A stretch of DNA of 64,000 nt, taken from assembly GCA_903875605.1 (NCBI GenBank), contig CAIQWT010000087.1, positions 62,001-126,000 on the forward strand. The letters are read 5' to 3'. Below are positions 44,698 through 53,452 of this stretch, one piece after another. Position numbers and translations under genes: made by a program. Positions within the stretch are counted from its first letter, which is position 1; each line of letters starts with the position of its first letter. The notes beneath the pieces were generated by a model, which was given only the letters and a program-made list of their open reading frames with translations, was not told the DNA's origin and did no database searches. Source of the stretch: an uncultured Geobacteraceae bacterium (lineage in GTDB: Bacteria > Desulfobacterota > Desulfuromonadia > Geobacterales > Pseudopelobacteraceae).

Positions 44698-47358
44698 CTA
44701 TGAAAGGACAGCATAAGCATCGACCACTTCCAACAGCCTGGTCTTATGAATCGGTTTAGTCAGGTGCTCAGTGCAGCCGGCATCGAGGCTTTTTTGACGA
44801 TCCTCCTTGAGCGCGTTGGCTGTCAGGGCAATAACCGGCAGTTCGCTGCGCCCGGTTTCCAGCTCCCATTGCCTAATCAGCCGAACAGCTGTATATCCGT
44901 CCATGACCGGCATCTCCATATCAAGCAGTACCAGATCGAAATTTCCCTCTTTGATTTTGGCAAAAGCTTCTTCGCCATTTACCGCAGTTGCCACGACATG
45001 ATCAGTTTTCCGGAAATAGGCACACATAACTGTCCGGTTGTCCTTATTATCGTCGACTAGCAGGATTGAGAGGGATCGAATCGGCTTATCAGTTCCATTA
45101 ATTTCCTGCATAAACTCCACAGGTTTCACAGTCGGCGTGGTAAAACGACAGGTAAAATAAAAACAGCTCCCCTGCCCCAGTGCGCTTTCCACATCGATAT
45201 TTCCCCCCATCATTTGAGCAAGATGTTGCGAAATTGCCAATCCCAGCCCGGACCCACCGTAGTTGCGTGTTGTGGATGTGTCTGCCTGGCAGAACTTTTC
45301 AAATATCGTCTTCAGCTTGTCCGGTGCGATACCTATACCGGTGTCAATTACGGAAAATTTCAGCATGACTTCTGAACCGGACACCGAAACCAGTTCTACC
45401 AACAGGCTGAGGCTACCCTGTTCAGTGAACTTAATAGCATTACTAACCAAGTTAAGTAGAATCTGGATTACTCTTAAAGAATCCCCCAAAAGCCAATCCG
45501 GGATGTCCACAGATAGTGACGATGTGATATTAATATTTTTTTGATTCGCCTGTCCAATCATCATACCCATTATTTGTTGAATACAATCTGAAACTTTAAA
45601 CGGTGCCGACTCAAGCGAAAGCATTCCCGCCTCAATTTTTGACAAGTCCAGGATGTTATTAATCAGCCCCTGCAGCGCTTCACCGGCTGAACGTAAAACC
45701 GTAAAATATTCGGTTTGCTCATTGCTCAACTCGGTTTCCACAAGCAGATCAGTCATACCGAGCATGGCATTGATCGGTGTGCGGAGTTCGTGGCTCATAC
45801 TGGCCAGAAATTCACTCTTGGTTTTATTCGCCTGTTCAGCCTCAATCTTCGCCAGCTTGTTATTTTCGGCCACTATGATGAGCTTTTCCTGCAGCTCTTT
45901 TTGAGCGGTGATGTTTTCCTTAACACCCACAAAATGGGTAACAACACCGGATTCGTCCCAAATTGGTGATATGGACGTCAGCTCCCATATGAAACTGCCA
46001 TCCTTGTTACGATTGTGGAGTTCACCTCGCCATTCACGCCCGGACTTAATGGTTGTCCACAGATCCTTGTAAAATGATTGCGGGTGGTTACCCCCTTTTG
46101 TGATGCGGGGATTCTGCCCTATGACCTCCTCGGAGGTAAAACCGGTGATTTCGCAGAATTTGGGATTGACGTACTCGATAGTACCGTCGTAGTCGGTTAT
46201 AACAATGGATGCTGGACTATGCTGCACGGCTGATGAAAGCTTGCGCAGGGTGCGCTCCATGCTCTTTGTTTTGGTGATATCCCGGAGCATACCCACTGCA
46301 TGCCATTCCCCATCCAATAGTGCCGGCGAAAGTGACAGGGCTACTTCAATCTCCTGACCATCTTTTCTTATGGCGAAGCGTTCAAGCGTTTTACCCAAAG
46401 CATTGCCGGTACCGGAACGCAGAAATTCAGGAAATGCTGCATAAAAAGCGGCATGATAATGTTTCGGAACCAACAGATCGTGGAGGTCTTTACCGATCGC
46501 CTCCTCGGGAGAATACCCCAAAATTCGCACCGCTGCGGAGTTCCAGTAGCTGATAACACCTCTAGGATCCATCATCAAGATGGCGTCAATTGCTGAATCA
46601 GAAATGCTGCGCAACCTCTTCTCACTGGTTTCAGCAGCCTCCTTGGCCACAGTCAGTTCACTCATACGTTCGGATATAACGAGTGCCATGGAGTTGAAGG
46701 CTACCCCCAACTGTCCAAGGTCATCTTTTCCTTCCGGCATTTCCGGTGGCGACAGATTGCCATCGGCAATCTGTAAACTGGCATTGATAAGCTTCGTTAG
46801 GGATCGGGTCATCCAGTGTCCGACCAACAGCAAGACAAGTGTGGAGAGAACAACTTCGAGCGCCGCGATGCCAAAACCCTGGATCAGCAGCACCCGACGG
46901 CCGGCAATTATATGCGACATATCAAAACCGTAATGAAGTGTGCCAAATGACTGATTTTCAAGCAGTATTGGCAATGCTACGTCATATCTCATTTTGTTTT
47001 CAAAAAGGTGCAGTTCTTTTTGAGGCGCCGGCAGTGGCTTGTCAAAGGGCCACCCATTGGACGCAACCCGCTTACCTGAACGGTCTTCTATGACTATATA
47101 ACTGACACCGCCTGACTTGCGACTTTCATTAAGAATCGCCTGAACTGTTGAATAGTCTCTCTGAGCCAGAGGAGCGGTCAGAGCGGCTAGTAATACTGGT
47201 GTATATTCCTCAACCTGAATATGCGTCTGATTAGACATGATGTCATTCATCAGGCGCATACTGTTGGAGACCAGAATCAGCAGCATCAGCATTTCCACTC
47301 CTATTGCCAGAAACAGAAGGCGCCCACGAGTGGTACGACGGAAGGGAATTTTTTTCAT
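44698..47358 (-). CDS. Hybrid sensor histidine kinase with HAMP and two PAS domains
   Basis: 886 residues. Membrane helices at about 14-32 and 160-180 enclose a periplasmic sensor. A HAMP domain follows (TRSLTKLINASLQIADGNLS). Two PAS domains lie at about 245-365 (SAIDAILMMDPRGVISYWN) and 370-485 (SPASIVITDYDGTIEYVNPK). HisKA has His523 (ASMSHELRTPINAML); the ATPase domain has NLVSNAIKFTEQG, DTGIGIAPD and GGSGLGLAI. The C-terminal receiver has LLDMEMPVMDGY and LTKPIH. A separate HPt protein is encoded 41 bases downstream. The ligand is unknown. Confidence 0.92.
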   Translation of the reverse strand: MKKIPFRRTTRGRLLFLAIGVEMLMLLILVSNSMRLMNDIMSNQTHIQVEEYTPVLLAALTAPLAQRDYSTVQAILNESRKSGGVSYIVIEDRSGKRVASNGWPFDKPLPAPQKELHLFENKMRYDVALPILLENQSFGTLHYGFDMSHIIAGRRVLLIQGFGIAALEVVLSTLVLLLVGHWMTRSLTKLINASLQIADGNLSPPEMPEGKDDLGQLGVAFNSMALVISERMSELTVAKEAAETSEKRLRSISDSAIDAILMMDPRGVISYWNSAAVRILGYSPEEAIGKDLHDLLVPKHYHAAFYAAFPEFLRSGTGNALGKTLERFAIRKDGQEIEVALSLSPALLDGEWHAVGMLRDITKTKSMERTLRKLSSAVQHSPASIVITDYDGTIEYVNPKFCEITGFTSEEVIGQNPRITKGGNHPQSFYKDLWTTIKSGREWRGELHNRNKDGSFIWELTSISPIWDESGVVTHFVGVKENITAQKELQEKLIIVAENNKLAKIEAEQANKTKSEFLASMSHELRTPINAMLGMTDLLVETELSNEQTEYFTVLRSAGEALQGLINNILDLSKIEAGMLSLESAPFKVSDCIQQIMGMMIGQANQKNINITSSLSVDIPDWLLGDSLRVIQILLNLVSNAIKFTEQGSLSLLVELVSVSGSEVMLKFSVIDTGIGIAPDKLKTIFEKFCQADTSTTRNYGGSGLGLAISQHLAQMMGGNIDVESALGQGSCFYFTCRFTTPTVKPVEFMQEINGTDKPIRSLSILLVDDNKDNRTVMCAYFRKTDHVVATAVNGEEAFAKIKEGNFDLVLLDMEMPVMDGYTAVRLIRQWELETGRSELPVIALTANALKEDRQKSLDAGCTEHLTKPIHKTRLLEVVDAYAVLS

Positions 47359-47537
47359 CTCAAAGTCCGTTCAGATTTTTTTTCAAGTCATAGGGCATAT
47401 CAGTCTATTTCCTTAAGTTTATTTGTTCGCAGCCAGAATTTATGATTTGGAATGCTGTTCAGTAGTAAGTTTCTAGAAGTTTGCCTGAGGTATTAGTGAG
47501 ATGATCATGAAAGTGTGGATTATCTTCAGAGCGTTGT

Positions 47538-47879
47538 CTAGTTTTTAACCAGCGCCAACAACGCACCGCCAATACTTGGCAATATCGGAAATATCCGGTC
47601 TGTTCTAGTCAGCTTGAAGAGAGACCTCACGTTGTCATCGACACCGAATAGAGCAACATTACCATCTTCCCCAACCGACTTCAATACTGAGATAATCCCC
47701 CCCAGTCCGCTGCTGTCTATGAACTCGACCTCGGCCAGATCGAAAGCAATAAGATGATTGCCTGCCTGAACACGCCCGACCATATATTCTCTAAATTCCT
47801 GGATGTTAGTTGCATCCAGACTTTTTTCCAGCGGACGCACGACCAGTACCCCTTGTTGCTGCTGCTCCTCGAATTGCAT
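47538..47879 (-). CDS. STAS-domain anti-sigma factor antagonist
   Basis: 113 residues from ATG 47879, preceded by AAGGGGA at good spacing; a start 37 codons earlier lies in the glycogen phosphorylase gene and is rejected. The STAS loop is VEFIDSSGLGGIISVL, and the C-terminal part KLTRTDRIFPILPSIGG. It follows the glycogen phosphorylase gene by 34 bases on the same strand, so they are probably co-transcribed. It is the third free STAS protein in this window. Confidence 0.9.
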   Translation of the reverse strand: MQFEEQQQQGVLVVRPLEKSLDATNIQEFREYMVGRVQAGNHLIAFDLAEVEFIDSSGLGGIISVLKSVGEDGNVALFGVDDNVRSLFKLTRTDRIFPILPSIGGALLALVKN

Positions 47880-47913
47880 TGTTGTTCCCCTTGCTGAGTT
47901 ATTTTTCCAACAA

Positions 47914-50364
47914 TTATTCCATACTCCAGATATCCCTTGCATACTCTCGAATGGTGCGGTCACTGGAAAACTTGCCGATGCGGGCAACATTCAGAATCGC
48001 TTTTCGTGTCCACATGTCCGGCTGGGCAAAATCGTTTGCAACGACCGCCTGAACTTCTGCGTAACTATCCAGATCGGCGAGGTGGAAATAGTGATCAGGA
48101 TTATCCAGCAGTGAGTTACGTACCCAGGCAAAAAGATCCGGCTCACCCGGACTGAACATACCGGAGCCGATTACATCCATAACTCTTCGCACGCGTTCGC
48201 TACGCTCGTAAAAATCCCGTGGATTATACCCTCTCCGATGCATCTCGACAACTTCGGCAGTCAGCAGGCCGAATATATAAATATTCTCTCTACCAACCTC
48301 TTCCATAATTTCTATGTTTGCTCCATCCATTGTGCCGATAGTGAGAGCACCGTTCATGGAGAGCTTCATATTTCCAGTGCCTGAAGCCTCCATTCCGGCG
48401 GTTGATATCTGCTCGGAGAGGTCAGCTGCAGGTATTATTTTTTCCGCAAGTGATACCCGGTAGTCCGGCAGAAAGGCAATTTTGATCTGCCCTTTCACAC
48501 GTGAATCATTATTTATTTTATCTGCTACGCAACAAATAAGACGAATGACCTGTTTGGCCGTCCAGTAACCAGGTGCCGCTTTACCGGCAAAAAGGAATAC
48601 CCGTGGCGCAGCAAGGTCTCGACCATCTTCGACTATTGAAAGGTATAGAGAAATAATGTGCAGAACATTGAGCAATTGGCGCTTGTATTCATGCATTCGC
48701 TTCACCTGAACATCAAACAGCGCGCCTGGATCAACCCGAAGACGATTACTGGACCATATATTTTCAGCCAATAACAGCTTGTTAGCTGTTTTAACATCAA
48801 TAAATGACTTTCTGAAGCTGCTGTCATCAGCGTATGGCTCCAAATTACGTAATTGATCTAGATCAGTAATCCATCCGGAACCTATGGTCGAACTTATTAA
48901 ACCTGCCAGACCCGGATTTGCTTTCAACAGCCAGCGTCGAGGGGTAACTCCGTTCGTTTTGTTGTTGAATTTTTCCGGCCACAGGGCGTAAAAATCCGGC
49001 ACCAGATCGGTAGTTACAAGATCCGAATGAAGCTTGGCTACGCCGTTAACCGAGTGACTTCCGACTATTGCGAGGTGAGCCATACGTACCTGTTTCGGTT
49101 CGCACTCTTCGATAACCGACATACGCATCTGACGTGCAAAATCACCCGGCCACCGATTCGCAACCAGATCGAGGAAGCGGCGATTGATCTCATAAATGAT
49201 CTGCAGATGGCGCGGCAAAACCCGTTCGAATAGCGGCACCGACCATTTTTCCAGCGCCTCCGGCATAAGGGTGTGATTTGTATAACCAAGGGTGGCCTGC
49301 GTAAGGCTCCAGGCTTTATCCCATTCAAGCTGTTCTTCATCAACGAAGATTCGCATCAATTCAGCAACTGTGATGGCAGGATGGGTATCATTAAGCTGGA
49401 TGGCAATTCGGGCAGGGAATTTGTCAAGTTCATTGTCGCCATGAGCTTTACGATAGCGCCGAAAAACATCCCGCAGTGAACAGGCCGCTAGAAAATATTC
49501 TTGAAGCAGACGCAGCTCTTTTCCGCTCAATCGGGTATCAGACGGATAGAGAATTTTCGAAATTGTTTCGGAGGAGATTTTCTGCTCTACCGCATGCAGA
49601 TAATCGCCATCGTTAAATATCTTCATGTCGAAATCCTGTGAAGATCGTGCTGAATAGAGCCGCAGATAATTAACGCACGCTCCACCATAGCCGGGTACCG
49701 GTAAATCAGACGGGACCCCGATCAACACCTGCCAGTCGAGCCACATAGGATTGTAGTTGCCATCTCCGTCAACCGCATGCTCGATACGTCCATAAATTGG
49801 CACTATACAGGCTTCCTCTGGACGTTCGATCAGCCAAGGCGAGCCATGGGCAAGCCAGTGGTCAGGCTTCTCCACCTGCCTGCCATTGCGTAGATCCTGA
49901 CGAAACAGGCCGAACTCGTAGAGCAGGCCATAGCCGTAGCCGGCATACCCCAGGCTGGCAAGCGAGTCGAGAAAGCAGGCTGCCAATCGCCCCAGACCAC
50001 CATTGCCAAGCGCAGCATCAGGTTCAACTGCCCTGATTTCCTCGAGATCAACCCCCATGCCGGCAAGGGTATCACGGCAGATGTCCAGCAGCCCCAAATT
50101 GTACAGACTGTTTCCGAGTGCCCGCCCCATCAAAAATTCCATGGAGAGATAATATAACCGTTTGGCTCCGGTGCGACTGTGATGCTCTTCCGTTCTGGCC
50201 ATGCCATCGATCATCTGTTCGCGTATCGCTAGAGATGTGGCGTCAAAGTACTCTCGAGGACTGAGCTTTTCCCCTGAATTACCTAGTGTATAGCGTGCAT
50301 AGTGTTGGAGGGTTTTTGCAAGAGACCGGCTTGAAAGCGTCGGATTGGTAAAGTCTGTGGACAT
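47914..50364 (-). CDS. glgP: Glycogen/starch phosphorylase
   Basis: 816 residues, full length. Typical motifs: YYLSMEFLMGRALGNSLYNLG, DAALGNGGLGRLAACFLDS (split by length in the family), LNDTHPAITVAELMRI, NGVTPRRW and the PLP-Lys site EASGTGNMKLSMNGALTIGT. The enzyme cuts terminal alpha-1,4-glucosyl units with phosphate to give glucose-1-phosphate, a precursor for sugar nucleotides. A candidate promoter lies about 85 bases upstream. CTGGAGA precedes the ATG. A STAS gene follows in the same unit. The protein could feed carbon into the polysaccharide pathways, which is inference. Confidence 0.96.
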   Translation of the reverse strand: MSTDFTNPTLSSRSLAKTLQHYARYTLGNSGEKLSPREYFDATSLAIREQMIDGMARTEEHHSRTGAKRLYYLSMEFLMGRALGNSLYNLGLLDICRDTLAGMGVDLEEIRAVEPDAALGNGGLGRLAACFLDSLASLGYAGYGYGLLYEFGLFRQDLRNGRQVEKPDHWLAHGSPWLIERPEEACIVPIYGRIEHAVDGDGNYNPMWLDWQVLIGVPSDLPVPGYGGACVNYLRLYSARSSQDFDMKIFNDGDYLHAVEQKISSETISKILYPSDTRLSGKELRLLQEYFLAACSLRDVFRRYRKAHGDNELDKFPARIAIQLNDTHPAITVAELMRIFVDEEQLEWDKAWSLTQATLGYTNHTLMPEALEKWSVPLFERVLPRHLQIIYEINRRFLDLVANRWPGDFARQMRMSVIEECEPKQVRMAHLAIVGSHSVNGVAKLHSDLVTTDLVPDFYALWPEKFNNKTNGVTPRRWLLKANPGLAGLISSTIGSGWITDLDQLRNLEPYADDSSFRKSFIDVKTANKLLLAENIWSSNRLRVDPGALFDVQVKRMHEYKRQLLNVLHIISLYLSIVEDGRDLAAPRVFLFAGKAAPGYWTAKQVIRLICCVADKINNDSRVKGQIKIAFLPDYRVSLAEKIIPAADLSEQISTAGMEASGTGNMKLSMNGALTIGTMDGANIEIMEEVGRENIYIFGLLTAEVVEMHRRGYNPRDFYERSERVRRVMDVIGSGMFSPGEPDLFAWVRNSLLDNPDHYFHLADLDSYAEVQAVVANDFAQPDMWTRKAILNVARIGKFSSDRTIREYARDIWSME

Positions 50365-50449
50365 GAAGTCTCCAGTCTGGAAAAGTGAATAATCTAGAAC
50401 GGGTGATTTACAAAACAGATTTCTACTATATCGTTGCCAATGCCCTCAG

Positions 50450-50477
50450 ACTTTACCACTCTTATTGGCATTGTCAA
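50450..50477 (-). promoter_or_regulatory. Putative sigma70 promoter of the glycogen phosphorylase operon
   Basis: On the minus strand TTGACA (50477-50472) and TAAAGT (50455-50450) lie 16 bases apart, giving a leader of about 80 bases before ATG 50364. The -35 box lies in one arm of an 11-bp imperfect inverted repeat (50434-50444 and 50467-50477). Confidence 0.5.
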
Positions 50478-50547
50478 TGATGGACTCAGCTTATGCAGCA
50501 TGTATCGTCCAGTGAATATGAATCGTCATCTCATCTAATAGTTATTG

Positions 50548-50576
50548 TTGACATCTGAATGAAATCTCCGTATAGG
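50548..50576 (+). promoter_or_regulatory. Strong sigma70-like promoter of lexA
   Basis: TTGACA (50548-50553) and TATAGG (50571-50576) are separated by exactly 17 bases. The -10 box ends only seven bases before ATG 50584, so transcription should start at or very near the start codon. Confidence 0.65.
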
Positions 50577-50595
50577 TAGTCATATGACTACCTAT
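50572..50595. promoter_or_regulatory. Perfect 24-bp palindrome, putative LexA operator
   Basis: ATAGGTAGTCAT (50572-50583) is followed directly by its reverse complement (50584-50595). It overlaps the -10 box, the predicted transcript start and the first four codons of lexA. This is where an autorepressor would act. It does not match the E. coli CTG-N10-CAG box. Confidence 0.65.
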
Positions 50596-51210
50596 GGCCT
50601 GCAAAACAAAAACGAACTGACTCAACGCCAGAAACAGGTGTTGCAGTTCATCACCTCTTACAGCAGCGACAACGGCTATCCGCCCAGTCAAAGGGAAATT
50701 GCAGGCCACTTGAATGTCTCCGGGACGCTGCCGGTTATGAAGCACCTCAGCGCTTTAGAGCGAAAGGGATACATCAAACGGGATAATGTAAATCGCGGGA
50801 TTACACTGAAAATGCCGGTCAGTCATTCTGTTTCCCTGCCGATTGTCGGCACCGTCCGCGCCGGTCATCTGGCCCCGGCGATTGAAGATATTCAGGGATA
50901 CTTCTCAGTTGACCCGATGGCCATTAAGGGAAACGACTGTTTCTTTCTGAAGGTTAGTGGAGAGTCGATGATAAATGCAGGGATCTTTGATGGAGACCTG
51001 GCTTTGGTGAGACCTCAACCGACTGCCGATAACAAGGATATTGTAGTTGCCATGATTGATGGTGAAGTGACTCTTAAACATTTTTTCCGGGAGCAGAATC
51101 ACATTCGCTTGCAACCGGCAAACCCGGATATGGAGCCAATTATTATTCGTCCTGAAGATGGTGAGTTAAGCATTGTTGGCAAGGTGATAGGTGTTTATCG
51201 TCGGATGTAA
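50584..51210 (+). CDS. lexA: LexA-type SOS repressor/protease
   Basis: 208 residues. The winged helix-turn-helix begins LTQRQKQVLQFITSYSSDNG with YPPSQREIAGHLNVSG as the recognition region. The cleavage site is Ala93-Gly94 in GTVRAGHLAPA. The catalytic dyad is Ser128 (VSGESMINAGIFDGD) and Lys165 (EVTLKHFF). Everything needed for RecA-stimulated self-cleavage is present. The recognition segment differs from E. coli LexA, in line with the unusual operator. No Shine-Dalgarno lies before ATG 50584, which is inside the palindrome. A second LexA elsewhere in the genome is possible. Confidence 0.93.
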   Translation: MTTYGLQNKNELTQRQKQVLQFITSYSSDNGYPPSQREIAGHLNVSGTLPVMKHLSALERKGYIKRDNVNRGITLKMPVSHSVSLPIVGTVRAGHLAPAIEDIQGYFSVDPMAIKGNDCFFLKVSGESMINAGIFDGDLALVRPQPTADNKDIVVAMIDGEVTLKHFFREQNHIRLQPANPDMEPIIIRPEDGELSIVGKVIGVYRRM

Positions 51211-51216
51211 TAGACC

Positions 51217-51297
51217 ATGAGCAACATAGCAGGATTAGGTGGGCTGATTATCGTTGTCGGCTTGAACCAAAACATAGCAGCATTTAAGAACATTTGA
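51217..51297 (+). CDS. Possible 26-residue hydrophobic peptide downstream of lexA
   Basis: MSNIAGLGGLIIVVGLNQNI and six more residues, six bases after the lexA stop. One hydrophobic stretch (GLGGLIIVVGL) could span or lie in the membrane. It resembles the start of the next small ORF and may be a decayed copy of it. No clear ribosome binding site is present, so it may not be translated. Confidence 0.25.
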   Translation: MSNIAGLGGLIIVVGLNQNIAAFKNI

Positions 51298-51312
51298 ACA
51301 GGAGAGTGTAAA

Positions 51313-51483
51313 ATGGAACCAATTACCTTATGCGGAGCAGTTATCGTTGCGTTTGGCTTGTGGGTGGAACTTGAACCGCTATTCATGAAAGTTGCAAGAG
51401 CCATTTCCAACAGCACCATTATGACGGCAATATCGCCGGCAACTACAGTACAGAAACCTCTTTACGTGAAATACTTGACCTGA
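51313..51483 (+). CDS. Small single-span membrane peptide, possibly LexA-controlled
   Basis: 56 residues from ATG 51313, preceded by GGAGAGTGTAAA, a good ribosome binding site. Residues 5-20 (TLCGAVIVAFGLWVEL) are hydrophobic, followed by an amphipathic LFMKVARAI segment. The last 20 residues (TIMTAISPATTVQKPLYVKY) look foreign and may come from the 3' end of a tnpB gene. If so, the native peptide was about 35 residues. It lies in the lexA transcript. Small SOS-induced membrane peptides such as TisB have this general form, but no homology is claimed. Confidence 0.45.
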   Translation: MEPITLCGAVIVAFGLWVELEPLFMKVARAISNSTIMTAISPATTVQKPLYVKYLT

Positions 51484-51515
51484 AGTCAGGTGGAAGCCCA
51501 CGGTTGCCATGGGGA
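51451..51515 (+). mobile_element. Remnant resembling an IS200/IS605-family right end
   Basis: The stretch ACGTGAAATACTTGACC is followed by hairpin CCTGA-AG-TCAGG (51479-51490) and then hairpin CCCACGG-TTG-CCATGGG (51497-51513, one mismatch). Paired short hairpins after a tnpB-like ending are characteristic of IS200/IS605 right ends. No transposase gene remains. The rest of the gap to 51549 holds nothing I can assign. Confidence 0.35.
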
Positions 51516-51549
51516 GACTCAGTGACATCGGCAGCTGTGAATCACAAGG

Positions 51550-51798
51550 TCAACGTCGTAGTGGCTCGAAAAGATATTCCAGGCCGTTTACTTTGATATC
51601 GTAAACTGTCTGCAACATTTCGCCTAATTTCCCTGCCGGAAACCCTTCGCCTGCCAACCACACAACATAATGCTCTGGCAGATCGACCAACCGTTTCCCC
51701 TTGTGAGCCCCGTATGGCATTCTCATCTGTGCTAACGCTATCAGGTCATTAACATTACCGGCTGATTCAGTGCATGGCCGCAGAGTATCATCATTCAT
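51550..51798 (-). CDS. DUF3820 family protein
   Basis: 82 residues. The DUF3820 core is MRMPYGAHKGKRLVDLPEHY followed by VVWLAGEGFPAGKLGEML and VYDIKVNGLEYLFEPL. The family is widespread and small, and its function is unknown; some members have been called quorum-sensing-regulated virulence factors. It begins five bases after the exonuclease stop, so the two genes form an operon, which hints at a nucleic-acid-related role. Confidence 0.85.
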   Translation of the reverse strand: MNDDTLRPCTESAGNVNDLIALAQMRMPYGAHKGKRLVDLPEHYVVWLAGEGFPAGKLGEMLQTVYDIKVNGLEYLFEPLRR

Positions 51799-51803
51799 AG
51801 CGA

Positions 51804-52715
51804 TTATGCCTCCCGAACCGAAAACCGCGCATATGCATCGATCCTCTTGATATCAACGCTTCCAGTATTACCACTCGGATAAATCTCTGTCCCCAGATAA
51901 CTCAATTCATCTTCCTCCAAATTCTGCGACACGTCCGTCCACCAGCCTTTGTTACCCTTATTTGATCCGTCGTTCCAACGATACCCGCGGTGCTTCAGGA
52001 TGTCTTTTTTGTCGAAAGGGGCTCCGACTGCGCAGATTCTGGAGGTTAACACCTCAGACTTTTCCAGAAGTGCTTTGAAGATCGACATCCCCGTAACCGG
52101 AAAACTGCCCAATAGCAAACCAAGCACACCCTCAGCGTCATCAAGAGCCCGGTGGGCATTGATACTATAACCGCCACATTTATACAGCAGATACTCCAAC
52201 GTACGAGAGATTATCCGCTCTTTAGCCCAATCCAGCTGGGACACAGTGCATGCCCACGGCAGATTGGCAAAAACGGGATAGCGATCCTCTACAAACTTCC
52301 GATCAAAGGCTGAGTTGTGGGCGATCACGAGTGATGCCTGACCTGCTAGCGCCATAACCCTATCATTGTCAAGCGCCTGGCCGGCAACCATCTCGTCGGT
52401 AATCCCGGTAATCTCGATGATCTCTTTTGCTAATGGACAGTCGGGATCTTCAAAACCATTATATAGGTCAGTGATACGGATTATCGCCCCCGTCATGGGA
52501 TCATACTCAAAGGCGACTATTCCCAGTTCGATGATCTTGTCTTCGGCATGGTTCAGACCTGTTGTCTCGGTGTCAATACACAGGCCGATCTTAGTACCTT
52601 GAACATTCTTCTGGGTGAAGCGGGGGTCTCGTTCGAGGTTTAGCTTACGCAGCACTGTATACTCTCCCGTAGCATGCAGAGCAGTAATTGCTATCTCCGC
52701 TTCCAGGATATTCAT
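51804..52715 (-). CDS. DnaQ-like 3'-5' exonuclease
   Basis: 303 residues from ATG 52715 (MNILEAEIAITALHATGEY). Exo motifs are complete: CIDTETTGLNHAEDKIIELG (Exo I), IAHNSAFDRKFVE (Exo II) and NAHRALDDAEGVLGLL (Exo III, DEDDh type). A C-terminal domain of about 80 residues (APFDKKDILKHRGYRWND; KGWWTDVSQNLEEDEL) is also present in some bacterial DnaQ-like proteins. It should degrade or proofread single-stranded DNA or RNA ends. In-frame ATGs at 52754 and 52793 would lengthen it; the shorter start looks more family-like. Confidence 0.85.
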   Translation of the reverse strand: MNILEAEIAITALHATGEYTVLRKLNLERDPRFTQKNVQGTKIGLCIDTETTGLNHAEDKIIELGIVAFEYDPMTGAIIRITDLYNGFEDPDCPLAKEIIEITGITDEMVAGQALDNDRVMALAGQASLVIAHNSAFDRKFVEDRYPVFANLPWACTVSQLDWAKERIISRTLEYLLYKCGGYSINAHRALDDAEGVLGLLLGSFPVTGMSIFKALLEKSEVLTSRICAVGAPFDKKDILKHRGYRWNDGSNKGNKGWWTDVSQNLEEDELSYLGTEIYPSGNTGSVDIKRIDAYARFSVREA

Positions 52716-52817
52716 GGGCTCTTCACGGTAGTTTCTGGCATTTGATTTCTTCATTATTTTTCCATGACCTTTTATTTTCCTGGACTGTGCCACTTCCGGC
52801 CCAGCCTGCTGAAGATT

Positions 52818-53327
52818 TTAGACCCACAGGTGCAATCCGGCCCGCATGACTTTGGCTATGATATACGCTGCAGCTACATATATCAACAAGCTGAACGGAT
52901 TTGCCAGAGCCACCTTGATGTCCTGCCAGGATGGTGTGCAGGCTGCTGTACAGGCGTAGAGGATTGCCACTAGCAGATATTCAGGCACCCATACTGGTCT
53001 CACATCCCACAACACCATCGAGTAGTACCCAACCACCAGCCAGACGAGTGGAGCCAGTGCCGTTGGGACTGCAGAAAGGAGTGTCGGGACAAAACGTACG
53101 TTCCCGAGCACCCAGCCATTTCCGGATCTTCTTGGCCAGACACTAAACGATGAAGGCCGCCCTCCGGTAAGTAAGGCAGCCACGAAATGAGACAGCTCAT
53201 GCATGATGGTAAAGGGAAGGCAGTATAATATCGCAAGAAATGATCCGGATGAAGAAAGGCGCCGGTGAACAGCCCCCAATACAAGGGACGCAACCAGAAA
53301 ACCGACTATAGCAGGTTGTGACAACAT
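52818..53327 (-). CDS. Membrane protein with HExxH motif, M50-like
   Basis: About 169 residues with four to five hydrophobic segments. LPFTIMHELSHFVAALLTGG carries HELSH inside a membrane helix, as in site-2-protease-like M50 proteins. A typical second-metal-ligand motif (NxxPxxxxDG) is not clear, so activity is uncertain. ATG 53327 is chosen over upstream TTG and GTG codons. It is probably an inner-membrane peptidase relative of unknown role. Confidence 0.7.
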   Translation of the reverse strand: MLSQPAIVGFLVASLVLGAVHRRLSSSGSFLAILYCLPFTIMHELSHFVAALLTGGRPSSFSVWPRRSGNGWVLGNVRFVPTLLSAVPTALAPLVWLVVGYYSMVLWDVRPVWVPEYLLVAILYACTAACTPSWQDIKVALANPFSLLIYVAAAYIIAKVMRAGLHLWV

Positions 53328-53452
53328 CACGCGAACAAAACACAATTAAAGCGGCTCACATTCACCATATTTATAACTTCTCCGGCATTCTGTTTACAGA
53401 ACAAACTAATCATCAGAATCCTGACAATGTCTCATTCCACAGATAAATATTG

